From Ursus arctos (lineage: Eukaryota; Chordata; Mammalia; Carnivora; Ursidae), in the NCBI RefSeq assembly GCF_023065955.2, contig NW_026622919.1, positions 1,314,501 through 1,378,500 of the forward strand: a stretch of DNA of 64,000 bases. Reading direction: 5' to 3'. Below, one piece after another: positions 1 through 11,958 of the stretch (position 1 is its first letter; the number at the start of each line of letters is the position of its first letter). The notes beneath the pieces were generated by a model. It searched no databases, was not told where the DNA came from, and saw only the letters and a list, made by a program, of their open reading frames with translations. Made by a program: the position numbers and the translations under genes.

Positions 1-1124
1 CAGGCTCTGTGGAGGGCTGTGGTCTCCGCCCCCATCTTGCAGATGGGGAGCCTGAGGCTTGGGAGGTGAAGTGGCTGGTGCAGACATGCCCACTGCCCCC
101 AGGGCCTGTCCCGGGGGAAGAGCCCAGGCCCCGGTTTGCAGGAAGGAGGGCCAGACCAAGGAGAGTGGCATCATCCCTCCACGGCCATCGTTCTCTCCCC
201 GAGTGACCCCCATCCTCTGGGAGGACGCCTGGGTCCTGGCCTCTGTCTCGCCGGCTGCCTCTTGCCCCGAGCCACCATCCAGGTCATTAGGCTCTGCAAA
301 GTCACATTAGGTGTCAGCCACTGTGGCTGGATCAAATCAGGCCACTTAGAGGGACTGAGGCGGCGGGAAGGGGCCCTAGGGCCGCCAGCTCTCGGGCCAG
401 GTTCAGGTCAGTGACAAAGCAGGGGGGCTGGGGCCGGTGCCACTGGCAGGGGAAGCCGGGGGACAGGTGGCTCGGAGGAGGCAGCAGGGCTGGTGGCCCC
501 TAACCCAGGAGCTCAGGGTGTGGTGGGGACAGATGAGCCACAGACCCCCCAGCTGGGTCATCAGAGCCCAGGCGATTAGGACGGGAGACGGAATGGCCCC
601 CGGGCTCCTGCCCAATGAGCCAGGCCAAGTGGCCAGGGAGGGGGGCGGGGACGAGGAGGCAGGGAGAAGCGAGACGAGGGAAGACACTGGGGGGATCAAG
701 GCTGGCAATGCACTGGGTCGGGCTCGCCAGGAGCCACAGACTTGTGGGTCGGCCCCACTGCCCCCTAGCGCACCATGGGGCTTACAGCCTACCACGGCTC
801 CCTGTGTCCCCGGCCTGGTCTCCCTCAGTGGGACACAGACAGCCCGCAGACTGGCCCCTGCCTTCCTCTCTCGTCTCAGAAAGGTGAATCAACACAACCT
901 GGGGCCAGGGGGCTGGGGTTACCTGCCACTCCCGTCCCTCGTGGGTTGTGGGCAATGGGGGGGGGACAGCTGCTCACCTGGAAGGGACTGGCCTGGGCCA
1001 CTGGCCACACCTCTCCAGCATTTGAGAGGTATGGGGTAGTTTTAAGGACTGGGCATTACCCGCAGGAAGCCCTGAAGCCAGCGAGTGGGAATTCGGGGCA
1101 GCAAGACCTGGAGGTGCCCTGTTA

Positions 1125-1330
1125 GGGCCAAGCTGAGTCCCCCCAGATGTGTGTCGAAGTCTAACCTCCAGTACCTCAGGGCGTGACCGTAATTAAGGTA
1201 ATTAAGGTAAAATGAGGTCATAGGGTGGGCCCTGACGCAGTATGACCGTGTCCTTCTAAAAAGGGGTTAGAACACAGACTCACGTGGAGGGACGCCCACG
1301 TGAGGCCACAGGGACGGGCCCCCCTGGAGC
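1125..1330 (+). repeat. MLT1-like MaLR LTR fragment
   Basis: The stretch reads like the first half of an MLT1 LTR in sense orientation: 'gagtccccccagatgtg', 'ctccagtacctcagggcgtgacc', 'aaaatgaggtcatagggtgggccc' and 'tatgaccgtgtccttctaaaaa' follow in the expected order. A short 'aattaaggt' unit is duplicated inside it. The right edge is vague because the copy is diverged. The family is assigned from memory of the consensus, not from a database match. Confidence 0.6.
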
Positions 1331-3189
1331 CGAGGGGCGAGGCCTCGGGAGGAGCCGGCCTGGATCGCAGGCCGGGCTCTAGATGGAGAAACAAGTGTCT
1401 GCTGTGGGAGCCCCGCCGGGGCGGTTCTGGTGGCCCCGGGACGCCCGGGCAGGCCTCACGACAGGTGCTCCAGGGAGCAGGTCCTACTGGAAATCACGCC
1501 CCAGATTTGATGGAAGGTGGTGGGGCCACAAAGAGCAGCCAGTTACACCTCAGCCCGCCTCCCACACTGACGTCAGGGCCCTGAGAGCAGAGGAGACCCC
1601 ACGCCCCCCCCGTGGGACAGTTGCTGGAAGCATTCGAGACCCCAGCTCTGATTCCCCGAAGCCCCCAAGCAGGCGGCCCACACGCCCTCGCTAAGGAGAA
1701 CAGCCTCGCGGGTCCGGGCCCTGCAGACCTCTCCCCCGAGCCTCCCTGCCTCCCCTCTGGGCTGCGACCAGTCAGGAGGGGCAAGTCTTGCTGAGCAGTG
1801 GGGGTCCCCCACAGGCGGGGATGAATCATTATACAAGGAGCGGCAGCTAGGCCGCTGTGGTCCAGCAGCCCCAGGAGAATGCAGGCGGCCACCGAAGATC
1901 CAGGATGCTGGCGGCCTGGGAGGAATTAGGCCGGTGGGAGGAGTTCATGGATAGGAGGCACTTTCCAAACCCAGGCAAGGGTGTGCACCAAGGGTGTCGG
2001 TGGGCCTCTGGAGCGGCTCCTGGAGACGGGGGTGGAGGTGGTGGTGACCAGGGCCTGCAGGAGGCACGATGGGGAGGAGCTGAGCCAGTGCGAGAAGACT
2101 GGGAGGCGGGAGGGCTGGGTGGGTGCACTCTGAAGGATCAGAGCGCCAGCGCCTGCCGAGGTCCCCGGGAGGCCCGAGGACACGAAGAGCTGCCGCGTGA
2201 GGGGCCGTGGGGGTCGGCCGGCTCTGGACCCTCCTTAGGCCAGGGTGGGTGGTAGGTCCCGCCAGAGCTGGGGTCCCTCGTGTTCCCGTGGGATGCCAGG
2301 GCCCCAGATGGCCCAGCAGGTGGCAAGGCAGGGGTGGTGGCCAGGGGTTGTGACGCAGAGGTGTCCAGGACGCCGTGTCCTAGCAGAGTGCGTTAGTCAC
2401 TGACTGCTGCCTAACAAATTATCCGAGATCCAGCCGCTTATAGCCGCCACCTACCGCCTCCCACTCTCTGTGGGCCAGGAATCTGGGTCAGGGTGTCAGC
2501 TGGGGCTGCAGGGCTGCGGGGCCCCCTCCAAGCTCCCCCACGTGGCTGTCAAAGGCCTCGGGTCCTTGCAGGCTGCTGGCCAGGGACAGTGGTTCCTTCC
2601 TGGGCGGCTTCCCCGGCAGGCAGCAAGCAAGACGGCAGCCAGCTTCCTGAGGAGCATGTGGAGAGAGGCAGGGCAGGAGCAAAGCGGGTCTCTTTACGAC
2701 TGGTCGGGGAGGGGACATCCTGTCACTTCTCTCACCTCCTGTTGGTCCGAGGCAAGTCAGTGAGTCCAGTCCCTGCTCCAGGGGAGCACGTCACAGGGCA
2801 CGGATGCCAGGATGGGGTCACGGAGCAGCTTAAAGACCACCACTCCAGGGAGAGACGGGTCCCGCTTGGCCTTCGCATCCCCAAAAGATCAAGAGTGGGT
2901 GACCCCCCACCAGTGTTTCCCACATGAGCCTGGCCTCGGGCAGCGAGACGCTGGGGAGGGGAGGCCCCTCAGGCCTTTCCAGGACCGTCGATAAAAGTCT
3001 GCGCCAGCCCTGGAGCGTGACCCTCAGAGTACCACGGGGCTTCCCTGCTGGGAGGGCACTGCAGACGCGGAGAGGGCTGTCCCCCTCAAAGACGGAAGAC
3101 GTAAGGCAGGCTCCTCAAAACGGCAAACCTGGACTGCCTCGCGCGTGTCCCTGGAAGACGTGAGAGCAGGGCCTCAGACAGTCACGGGG

Positions 3190-3545
3190 GAGGACTCACA
3201 AGCGCCAAAAGGTGGGAGCAACCCAAGTGCCCGCTGATGGATGAGTGGATGAGTGGGGTCCATCCACAGGATGGAATATTATTCGGTCTGAAAAAGGAAG
3301 GCCTTTCTGGCACCTGCCACAATGTGGATGGACCTTGCGGACAGGCTCAGTGACCTCGGCCCATCACAGAACAAACACTGTGATTCCACTTACATGAGTG
3401 GACGCCTCACCTCCGTAGACACAGAAGGGCTGGGGGAGCCAGGGCTGGGGGGTCGGTGTTTATGGGGACAGAGCTCCCGATGGGAAGATGAGGCAGTCCT
3501 GGAGCTGGACGGCGGTGGCGGCGGCACAAGGGTGTGAACGTGCTC
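3190..3545 (+). mobile_element. Diverged L1 3'-end fragment
   Basis: In order, the sequence shows the usual marks of an L1 3' region on the plus strand: 'caacccaagtgcccgctgatgg', 'ggatggaatattattcggtctgaaaaagg', 'aatgtggatggaccttg' and 'gtgattccacttacatgag'. The copy is old, GC-enriched by decay, and carries no open ORF2. It is too short to assign a subfamily. Confidence 0.65.
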
Positions 3546-5233
3546 AGGGCCACTGAGCCGTCCACGTGAACACGGCACATTTCCTGGTACGTGGCTGGGG
3601 CCACGCTACGATTTTTTAAAGACTTTACGGTGCAGCATGGCGGTACCTGCCATGCCCACGCACGAAACCAGCTGCACTGCGGCCTGCCGCGCTCCCCGGA
3701 GCAGACGCTCCCGTCCTGGGAGTCCGGGCACAGCCTCCAGCTTCAGGGGCGGACCTGGCGGGTGCTCTTCTGTCCTCATGGCCAGGGAGGCAGCTCGCGC
3801 TTTCCGCAGCGGGACCGGGCGGCACAGTCACTGCTGGCCTGAGACGCCCTGCTGTCACCAACGGTCCCAGTGTTTGAAATGGGCCACATCAGGGAAGGCA
3901 TTTCTGGCTTTAAGTCATTGGAAGCTCAAACTGGCGGGAAGAATGAATGCGTCCCACTGAATGGCTGAGGGCCCGGCGTCAGGATTCGCTCGATCAGGGC
4001 TGTGGTTCTGTCTCTGGGACTGTCTGCTCTGCCCGCTGCGCGTGTTGGCTTCACCCTCCGGCTGCCGCACCAGTCTTGCCATGTGACCCACAGGCCACAC
4101 GCACACACAGCAAGCGCGGGTGCCTCGGCGAGACCAAGCTGCTCTTCCGGCGCCCGGTCCCCCGAGGCTTCAGCCCTGACTCACCCTGGGGAAGGAGCCC
4201 AGACCCCCCGGAACCGCTCTTCGCCCAGAAGCGTGGAGCTGTGCCCTGCCCGCGTGGGGGCTCACTAGGGAACTCTGAGCCTTCCAGGGGCAGACAGCGG
4301 GCCCCAGAGTCCTACCCGACCCTGATCCCCAGGAGGGAATGGCCCGCAGAGCCCTCAGAGGCCAGGCCTCCAGGGACCACAGGGGTCTGGGGCCAAGCCT
4401 GGGTGCTGGGACCTGTCATGGGAGGTGGGGGTCCCCGAGAACGAACCCCCCGCCCTGTCTTTGCCACCCACGTGTGGCCCCTGTAGCGGCCTTTGGGGGC
4501 AAAGCAGGCCTTAGTGGCTGGTCCTCCAATTCCCCTCATGGGGGGCCCTTGGTATAGGGTGCTAGGGAGAGAGGGAGCCCCATGGTGGTCCTGGTCTCTC
4601 CAGTAAGCCTCACGGGGTTCGGAACCGTCACTTCGAAAAGGACGCCACATTCGGTTGGCTCCCCGAGGGTCGTACACAGGGCAGGAGGGGGTGGTGCAGA
4701 GACCCCAGGGGCCCACGCTGGAACCAGCTGGGTCCCTCTCTGCACCCCTCCACTGCACCTGCCCCCAAGGCCTGCAATTACGTGGTCCTCCGCACCCTCT
4801 CCCTCCGGCCCCGCATCCCACTGGAACCCACGACCACACTCCCCAAACCATTCGCCCGAGACAGCCAGAGCCGTCCTCCACACTCTGCCCCAAACTCGGG
4901 GGTGTCCCTCCTGCTGCACACTCCCCACTGTCTCCAGCTGGAGTCTGGAGGAACAGACACGTTCCTGGCTGGACAGACAGCCTGTGTGGTCTGGCATGTC
5001 CCCCTACCTTCTTCCCCCAGGTGGGCTCCGGCCACCCAAATGTCCCTCGCCCTGCCTGTCCCCCCTTCTCAGGTGGCCTCTCTGGGGCCCGGCGCTGGCG
5101 TCTGTGTGGGAATCACTGCGGGGCCCTGGGATCCTAGCTGGGCCCCTGGATCACCTGCCCAGCATGGGCTGCCGGGGATGCGGGGGGTCCGTGGGCCGGG
5201 AGCCCACTCCCACCCTCTCCGCTCGGACACATG

Positions 5234-5254
5234 CCCCCCCCCCCCCCCCCCCCC
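5234..5254. repeat. 21-base poly-C run
   Basis: An uninterrupted run of 21 C on the plus strand. It may be length-polymorphic and is a place where assembly length is unreliable. Confidence 0.9.
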
Positions 5255-6720
5255 GTCTGAAAGCCCGGCCCGGGTTCTGTAGTTTTGGGTTTTCCAGAAC
5301 ACTATTGTTCCCAGGCAAACCCGGAAATTATTCCGGTAGATTTTCCCTTTGTCTGCCCCTCTTCCATCCTGGCAGCCGCGTCCTCAGAGGCCTGTGCCCT
5401 GCCGGGAGCACCTCGCCCAGCCCACCGGCCGCACACTTCTGAGTCATGACCCCGGCCCTGGCCCGCTCCAGCTCCTGGGCCTTTCTGGCCACGGGCGCCA
5501 CGTGGCTGCCACCTAGTGGCCACCTCAGGGGTGACAGGCTTTCCCCGCGGCTGCGGGCCGGCTCCGCAGACCGGCTCACCCCCACCCAGCTCCTTCTCCC
5601 ACTGATTCGTTTGCCTAGCAAATGACAGTGGGCTCTGCTTAGCCAGGCCTGGTGGGCCTCATGGCTAGAGGGGCACAGCCAGAGGAAGCACTCGGTCCCA
5701 CTGCTCGGGGGACCCACCTCCCGGCAGGACAGGGGCCAGAGGTGTACCAACACCACCGGGCAGCGGGCAGGTGGGATGCAGGGACAGGCTCTCCCTGCCG
5801 CTCTGCCCGGGGCCCACCTTCTCCTCCAGCCTACGGGGGTAGTGGACTCCCCAGAGGGGAGGGGAGGTGGCTGGAGGTGCGGATGGACGCAGCTGTCCTC
5901 CAGGGGCCCCAGCTCCAGCCGTCCCTCTGTCCTTCTCGAGGCCACCGGCCACGTCCTTTTGTCCTTTTTCTGTTTTTAACAGCTTTATTGGCTCACCGTC
6001 CCGTTCACGCCTTTCAAGCGCACGGTCGCTGGGTTTAGGACAGTCTCGGGGACGTGTAGCTGCCAGGTGGTCACGTTCAGAACCCACCTGCCCAGGCCCG
6101 GGCACGGCTGCACACGCTCTGTCCCCGGGCACCTGTCAGAGGGATCGGGCACCGTTCGCCTCCCGCATCTGGCTCATCCCCGGGGGGATGGCTTCACCGT
6201 CCACCCCCGCTGTTGTGTGTGTCAGGATGTCCTTCCGCGGGACAGACGGCCATGGTGTGTGTATCCATTCATCCTCTCAGGGGCATGCGGGCCCCCTTCG
6301 CTTTTTGGCTATGGTGAGTAAGGGGGCGGCGACCCCGTGGGGAGAGTTTCCCGCAGGGCCCCTCACCTCATCTCTCTGGGACGGCCCTAGAGGAGAGGAG
6401 CTGTGGGTCAGAGGGCTGCTCGGTGTTCACCTGGGGAACTGCCAGCCAGGGGAAGCCTCGTGCTCCCCTCCGGGACCCCGGCCCTCATCCAGGCCCTCCG
6501 ACGGACAGCGCCTGACACGGAGCCCGGTGCTGCCGCCTGCCCGTCGCCGTGGGGCCTTGGTGTGCGCCCCGGGGCTCTGCTGGCCTCTGCCCCTTCCCCT
6601 TGCTCTCCCTCGGACTCCAGTCCAGGGTCTCCGAGCTCCTTCCCTGAACGGCTCCCAGGGCGTCGTGCAATCAGTCGGGGAACGTCCCAGCTGGAGTCTC
6701 CAGGAGGGTGAGGGCTCTGG

Positions 6721-6903
6721 CTTTTTTTTTTTAATTTTTATTTATTTATTTGAGGGAGAGATAGAGACAGAGACAGAGCGAGCGTGAGTGCAGGGAGGGG
6801 CAGAGGGAGAAGCAGACTCCCCATGAAGTGCAGAGCCTGAGATCATGACCTGAGCCAAAATCAAGTGTCGATGCTTGGTGGACGGAGCCGCCCAGGCGCC
6901 CCC
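6721..6903 (-). mobile_element. CAN-SINE, antisense
   Basis: On the minus strand this reads as a carnivoran tRNA-Lys-derived SINE. The tRNA-related head ('ggggcgcctgggcgg' type) lies at the right edge. It is followed by the CT-rich middle ('gcttctccctctgcccctcc' type) and an A-rich tail that appears on the plus strand as T and ATTTATTT runs at 6721-6750. Confidence 0.85.
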
Positions 6904-7002
6904 AGCGCTCGGTGTCCTGGAGCGCAGAACAGATGCTGCAGTCACTCTCCCTCGCCTGGAGAAGAAGCTCTCCGAGGACACGATCCAGAGCTGTCTTGAT
7001 GT

Positions 7003-7445
7003 CTCTTTCTTTCTTTCTTTCTTCTTTCCTTCCTTCTTTCGTAGTTTCAAGTTTTTATTTAAATTCTGGTTAGTTCACGTCCGGGGTAAGATTAGACGTG
7101 GGTGCCCAAAACAGTGACTCAACATTCCAGACGTCCCCGGTGCTCGTCCCGAATCCCCATCACCTGCCCCCCCACCTCCCCCTGTAACCATCAGTGTGTC
7201 CTCTGTAGTGAGGAGTCTGTTTCTCGGTTGGTCTCTCTGTTTCTTTTTCTCCGTCTACGTTCATCTGTTTTGTTTCTCAAATTCCACGTGCGGTGAGATC
7301 ATACGGCATTTGTCTCGGACTGACTTCTCTCACTCAGCCTGACGCCCTCCAGCTCCGTCCACGTCACTGCAAATGGCAGGATCTCATTCCCTACGTGGCC
7401 GAGTCATGTTGCACTGCTGTTCTAGTTTCCAGGCAGGGCTGCGGT
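7003..7445 (-). mobile_element. L1 3' end, antisense, with TTTC microsatellite
   Basis: A (TTTC)n/(TTCC)n tract at 7003-7040 precedes a stretch that is the reverse complement of a carnivoran L1 3' end. Examples are 'caagtttttatttaaattc', 'aattccacgtgcggtgagatc', 'gccctccagctccgtccacg' and 'gcaaatggcaggatctcatt'. No coding capacity remains. Confidence 0.75.
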
Positions 7446-8959
7446 GGGCAGAGCTCTTACCTGCAGAACATTGTCCAGTCTCTCCCCACTTTTCCGTGAA
7501 CAGCAGCCCCCCACTCCTGGGCTAAGGGAGCCTGGAAACTCAGCCTTGGTCGCTCAGCCTGTCCTGAGCAGCTGAGTCTGAGGTTGACTTGGGAAGGCGA
7601 ATGGCTCAGGTGGGGTCTGGGAGAGGTCATCCACGTCTTCGCTCCCCCCCGCCCCGCCCCATGGGGAATCTGACCTGGTGGAATGTGGCCTCCATTTGAG
7701 GAGAGGCTGCCTGAGAAGGAAGCCATGCAGAGGAAAGCAGTACTAAGGTAGGAGAAGACGAATGGGTGAAGCGCCTGGATCAAGCCATGCCTGAAGGCTA
7801 ACGCCCGGGCTTTTCAGTTATGTAAGCCACATTTTCTTTCGTACAAGTCGTTTTGAACCTTGTTTCTGTACCATGTGATCCGAAGACTCCCAGGTAACGC
7901 AAGGTGTATGACCCACAAACGATTAACACCTTAGCCTGTTTTTCTATCAGGTTTCTCGGTGTAGCGATTTGTGGGAGCAATTAGTACATGAGGAACTTCT
8001 TATCACATACTTTGCAAAAGTTGTGTCTGGTTTGCCCATCCGTTTCCTGACACTGAAGTCCTGCTGTAAGCCCAGTGTGGGCATGAGGGCTAACGTTCCG
8101 GACGTGCGGCTGACTTCAGTTTATTAACCGTTTGTCCAGGGTTCTGCCCTGCAGCTGCGAGCGCGCGTGTGCATTCTGGAGCTGAGCTCCTCCTGGCCTG
8201 TGAAGACCGGGGAGTGTCTGTTCCGGCAGCAGTCCGTGAACGTTTCGTAGGAATTCACCTATTAAGCCAGCTAGGTCCGGCGTGCCCGTGTATGCGGGCT
8301 TCCGGTCATGCAGGGGAGCGGTGCCTCTAGGCGGAGACGTCCCCACGGAGCGAGCAGGCTGTGCGCGCAGAGCTCGGGCCGCCACCGGTGCTGGGATTTT
8401 GGCGGAGACTCAGAGGCAGGCGGAGGAGGGGACAGCTCACGCTGCAAGCCTGGGTTCGGCTGGGGCGTGACCGAGGCTGTTGGTCCGGGGAAGTTGCGGG
8501 CAGCTAAGGAGACGTGCGAGCCCGTGGCCAGGGTGTGCGCTGGCTGTCTCCGCTCGGTCCCCGGGGGGAGCGGGGCAGAGGGGGAAGTTGCCGGTTCCTG
8601 ACCGAGCCCTGGCCGTTGGGTCCGTTTCGCCAGGGTCCGATTGCGTGTCCCGTCCACCAGATAGAACACCATCGGCTCAGTCTTGTCTTCCACACGATCC
8701 AGCCGTGTGTCACATCTGCTTCCGAGTCCGCGCTCCAGTGTTTGAGTCTGCGCTCTCACCGAGCGCCGTGTCCTCTCCCGTGTTTCCCGTGGGTCCCGCC
8801 GGAGCTAGGATTGTTTCCTGTCTTTCTGAAGCGTCAGTTTTGAGTTCCTTTCGTTCTGGTCTTCGTACGTCCTTCCCTCTGTTCTCTCTGGGCCTCTCTC
8901 CACTCTTGCTGGAGCTGCTGGAGCCGGACGCGGCACCCGTTTCGGTTTTGTAAGCGGCG

Positions 8960-10620
8960 GTCTCCGGCTGGGAACTTCCCTCCCCAGGCTGTGGTGACAC
9001 AGTCCGCTGTGTTGTACTTTCCTTGTGGCTCATCGGAAGTTTTCGTGGTTTCCCCTGCGATGGTCTCCTCGGCCTCGAGGTTGTTTACGAGTGTGTATTT
9101 TAGTTCTTAAGCATATGTTACTCTTGTGAAAAATCTCTCTTTTTATGCTTAAAAGAAACATTTAGTTCTAGGAGGACTTTCTCCCCCTTTTTGTAGATTC
9201 CTTGGGGTTTTCCACGTAGATAACAATGTCACGGGCAAACGGGGTAGTTTTATTTCTTCCTTTCTATGTGTGCCTTTTGCTTTGTTTTCTTGCCACTGGC
9301 GAGAACTTCCCCAGGCTGGGCCCTTCCCTGGCCTCCGGGGAAGCCCTCGGTCTCCCAGCAGCAAGTGTAATGTTAGCTGTGGGCTTTGGGGAGACGTTCT
9401 CAATTTTGTTGTTACAGTTCCTCTCATTCCTAGTTTTCAGAAAGTTTTTTTTTTTTTTTAATCACGTATAGGAGTTGAATTTCATCAAAGTTTGTCAATT
9501 CTTCTTCTTTAGTCAACGAATTACATTGACTTTTCAAACGCTGGGCCAGCTTTGTGTCCCTAGAATAAAGCCCACTTGGTCATGGTGCTGCCAAGTGCCG
9601 GGGGCTAATGTTTTGTTAAGGGTTTTCGCATCTATACTCACGAGGGATGTTGGTCCGTAGTTCTCTTGTGACGCATTGTCTCGTTATGGCGTCTGGGCAA
9701 TACTAGTTTCCTAAGATGAACCGGCACAGCTTCTGGAAGAGGTTGTGTAAGGTTCTTCCAGTGTTTGGCAGAATTCTCAAGCAAAACCATCAGGACTAGA
9801 GCTTTCTTTCTTTGGAGTTTTAAAATTTTGAAATCAACGTCCTTCACATTCACAAGGCTGTTCAAGTGATCGACTTCAAGTTGGATAAGCCGTGGTCGTT
9901 TGTGCCCTTCTAGGAGCTGCTCCCTTTCATCTAAGTCGCCAAGCGTCTGTGTGTAGGGCTGTTCACTGTGTTCCCTTAATAGCCTTTCGGCGTCTGTAGG
10001 GTCTGTTGTGAGATCCCCTCTTGTCAGGCTCACTGGAAGCCTGTCAACTTTATTGACCTTTTCATAGAAACACTTTTTGTTTCTTTGATTTTCTCTGTTA
10101 TTTGCTTAAAATTTCATGGATTTCTGCTATCTGTATTATTTCCTTTCCTTCTCCTTGCTTAGGGTTCATTTTTGCTCTTTTTTCCTCTAGATCTTAAAGT
10201 GGAATCTCCTTTTTTCTCGTCCAAGTGTTTAATGCTACAAGTTTCCCTCAAAGCTCTGTGTTTGTTGCAGCCACAAAGTCCTACATGTTGCACTTTCATT
10301 TTTATTCATTTTAATTTTTTTCCAGTTTTCCTTGAGATGTCCTCTTTTTTTAAAACAATATTTTATTTAGTTATTTGACAGAGAGAGACAGTGAGAGGGA
10401 ACACAAGCAGGGGGAGTGTGAGAGGGAGAAGCAGACTCCCTGCTGAGCAGGGAGCCCGATGTGGGGCTTGATCCCAGGACCCCAGGACCATGACCTGAGC
10501 TGAAGGCAGACGCTTCACAGACTGAACAGCCCAGGCGCCCCTGAGATGTCCTCTTGATCCATGGATTGTTTTGAAGTGTGTAGTACAGTTTTCAAGAGCT
10601 TGGGGATTTTCTTGTTATCT
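8960..10620 (-). mobile_element. L1 ORF2 (reverse transcriptase region) remnant, antisense
   Basis: Minus-strand translation of about 9638-10033 gives a decayed L1 ORF2 segment, with blocks resembling RGDLTTDPTDAERLLREH and LEGHKRPRLIQLEVDHLNSL (usual form: KGEITTNPTEIQ.IIREYY ... LETYKLPKLNQEEIENLN). Farther left are the antisense forms of 'DQVGFIPG' (9570-9590) and of the RT region around 9190-9290. The copy has frameshifts and stops, so it is dead. A SINE with perfect target-site duplications splits it at 10345-10541. Confidence 0.8.
10345..10541 (-). mobile_element. CAN-SINE inserted in L1, perfect 12-bp TSD
   Basis: An antisense SINE with a T-rich left edge (its poly-A tail) and the tRNA-like head at the right edge ('caggcgcccc'). 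It is flanked by identical 12-bp direct repeats TGAGATGTCCTC at 10333-10344 and 10542-10553. It interrupts the antisense L1 ORF2 remnant, which resumes directly after the second repeat. Confidence 0.92.
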
Positions 10621-10828
10621 TTTTTTTTTTTTTAAGGTTTTATGTATTCATTTGTCAGAGAGAGAGAGAGCAAGAGAGACAGAGCAGAAGCTGGGTGAGC
10701 AGCAGAGGCAGAGGGAGAAGCAGGCTCCCCGCTAAGTAGGGAGCCCAACACGGGACTCGATCCCAGGACCCCGGGATCATGACCTGAGCTGAAGGCAGAC
10801 GCTCAACCAACTGAGCCACCCAGACTCC
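10621..10828 (-). mobile_element. CAN-SINE, antisense
   Basis: Poly-T at 10621-10633 followed by the antisense body with a GA-rich tract ('agagagagagagagcaagag'). The antisense head ('gctgaaggcagacgctcaac ... gagccaccca') lies at 10785-10828. The element lies at the junction between two L1 remnants of opposite orientation. Confidence 0.88.
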
Positions 10829-11085
10829 TGAGAGAACACTATCAGAAATGTGGAATAGAGCTGAGATCAATGTCAGAGGAAACGTGCTGTAGCCGTAAAT
10901 GCAAAACTTAGAAAATGTGAACGGTTTGTAATCAGTGGAGTGACTAAAAGGGTCCTAAGAGAATATTATGAACAGCTCCATGCCAGCACATTCAACAGAT
11001 TCCTTGAAAAACACAAAGTACCAAAGCTCACTGAAGACGTAGATGACCTGATAGGTCTATATCTAGCAAAGAAATAGAACTTTCA

Positions 11086-11502
11086 TTAATTTTTTTAAAA
11101 GATTTTATTTATTTATTTGAGAGAGAGCAATCAAGAGAGGGTGAGAGCAGGTGGAGGGACAGGGGGAGGGAGGAGCAGACACCTGCTGACCAGGGGGCCC
11201 TGTGGGGGTGCGGGGCTGGACCCCAGGACCCCAGCATCATGAGCTGAGCTGAAGGCAGACACTTTTTTTTTTTTAAAGATTTTATTTATTTATTTGACAG
11301 AGATAGAGACAGCCAGCGAGAGAGGGAACACAAGCAGGGGGAGTGGGAGAGGAAGAAGCAGGCTCATAGTGGAGGGGCCTGATGTGGGGCTCGATCCCAT
11401 AATGCCGGGATCACGCCCTGAGCCGAAGGCAGACGCTTAACCGCTGTGCCACCCAGGCGCCCCCGAAGGTAGACGCTTAACTGACCGCACCACCCAGGCG
11501 CC
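11086..11502 (-). mobile_element. Outer CAN-SINE, split by a second SINE
   Basis: An antisense SINE whose tail and body lie at 11086-11263 and whose head resumes at 11464-11502 ('gaaggtagacgcttaactga ... caggcgcc'). The break is filled by another full SINE. The repeated 'gaaggcagac'/'gaaggtagac' on both sides of the inner element looks like its target-site duplication. Confidence 0.8.
11264..11463 (-). mobile_element. Inner CAN-SINE (nested), bear-type
   Basis: A complete antisense SINE beginning with a T run and ATTTATTTATTT, then 'gacagagatagagacagcc', 'gggaacacaagcagggggag' and 'gaggaagaagcaggctcata', with the head at 11420-11463. This body type matches the SINE at 11760-11958 in reverse complement. 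It sits inside an older SINE. Confidence 0.88.
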
Positions 11503-11759
11503 TGAAATCGAACTTTTAGTTACAAAGAAAATAATATATATACCCTGAAATAAATATATATATATACCCAAATAAATTGTTTGCTGGGGTTATGTTTTAA
11601 AAACCCAATGATAAGAAAACAGCTCAATTGTAAAAACCGGTCAAAGCATTTGAGCAAACCCCTTACTAAAGAGGACGGATGGTGGCACATGAGTGAGCAC
11701 ACGAGAAGGCGCTACGAGTCATTCGTTACCAGGAAAGTGCAGATTAAATCCACAATGAG

Positions 11760-11958
11760 GGGGCGCCTGGTGGCACAGCGGTTAAGCGTCTGCCTTCGGC
11801 TCAGGGCGTGATCCCGGCGTTATGGGATCGAGCCCCACATCGGGCTCCTCCGCTATGAGCCTGCTTCTTCCTCTCCCACTCCCCCTGCTTGTGTTTCCTC
11901 TCTCCCTGGCTGTCTCTCTCTCTGTCGAATAAATAAATAAAATGTTTAAAAAAAAATG
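11760..11958 (+). mobile_element. Young bear-type CAN-SINE with perfect 15-bp TSD
   Basis: A sense-strand SINE starting 'ggggcgcctggtggcacagc', with the 'gggcgtgatcccggcgttat' and 'ctatgagcctgcttcttcc' segments, ending in (AATA)n and A-rich tail. It is flanked by identical 15-bp direct repeats TAAATCCACAATGAG at 11745-11759 and 11959-11973. The intact duplication inside an old L1 argues for a recent insertion. The sequence type is the one I associate with giant panda/bear genomes. Confidence 0.93.

Larger units (their letters stand above)
1..6720. other. Gene-free intergenic stretch, left end
   Basis: No exon of a recognisable gene was found on either strand. Open frames here are GC-rich chance frames with no family signature. 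It contains a MIR-like fragment near 30-100, an MLT1-like LTR from about 1125, repeat-like sequence at about 2395-2760 whose family I cannot assign, an L1 3'-end fragment at about 3190-3545 and a 21-base C run at 5234-5254. In human, GCGR follows SLC25A10 on this side, but none of its transmembrane exons is recognisable here. Confidence 0.6.

Noticed and set aside
9638..10033. 131-codon open frame on the minus strand as a possible gene
   Set aside because: The protein is a decayed L1 ORF2 segment.
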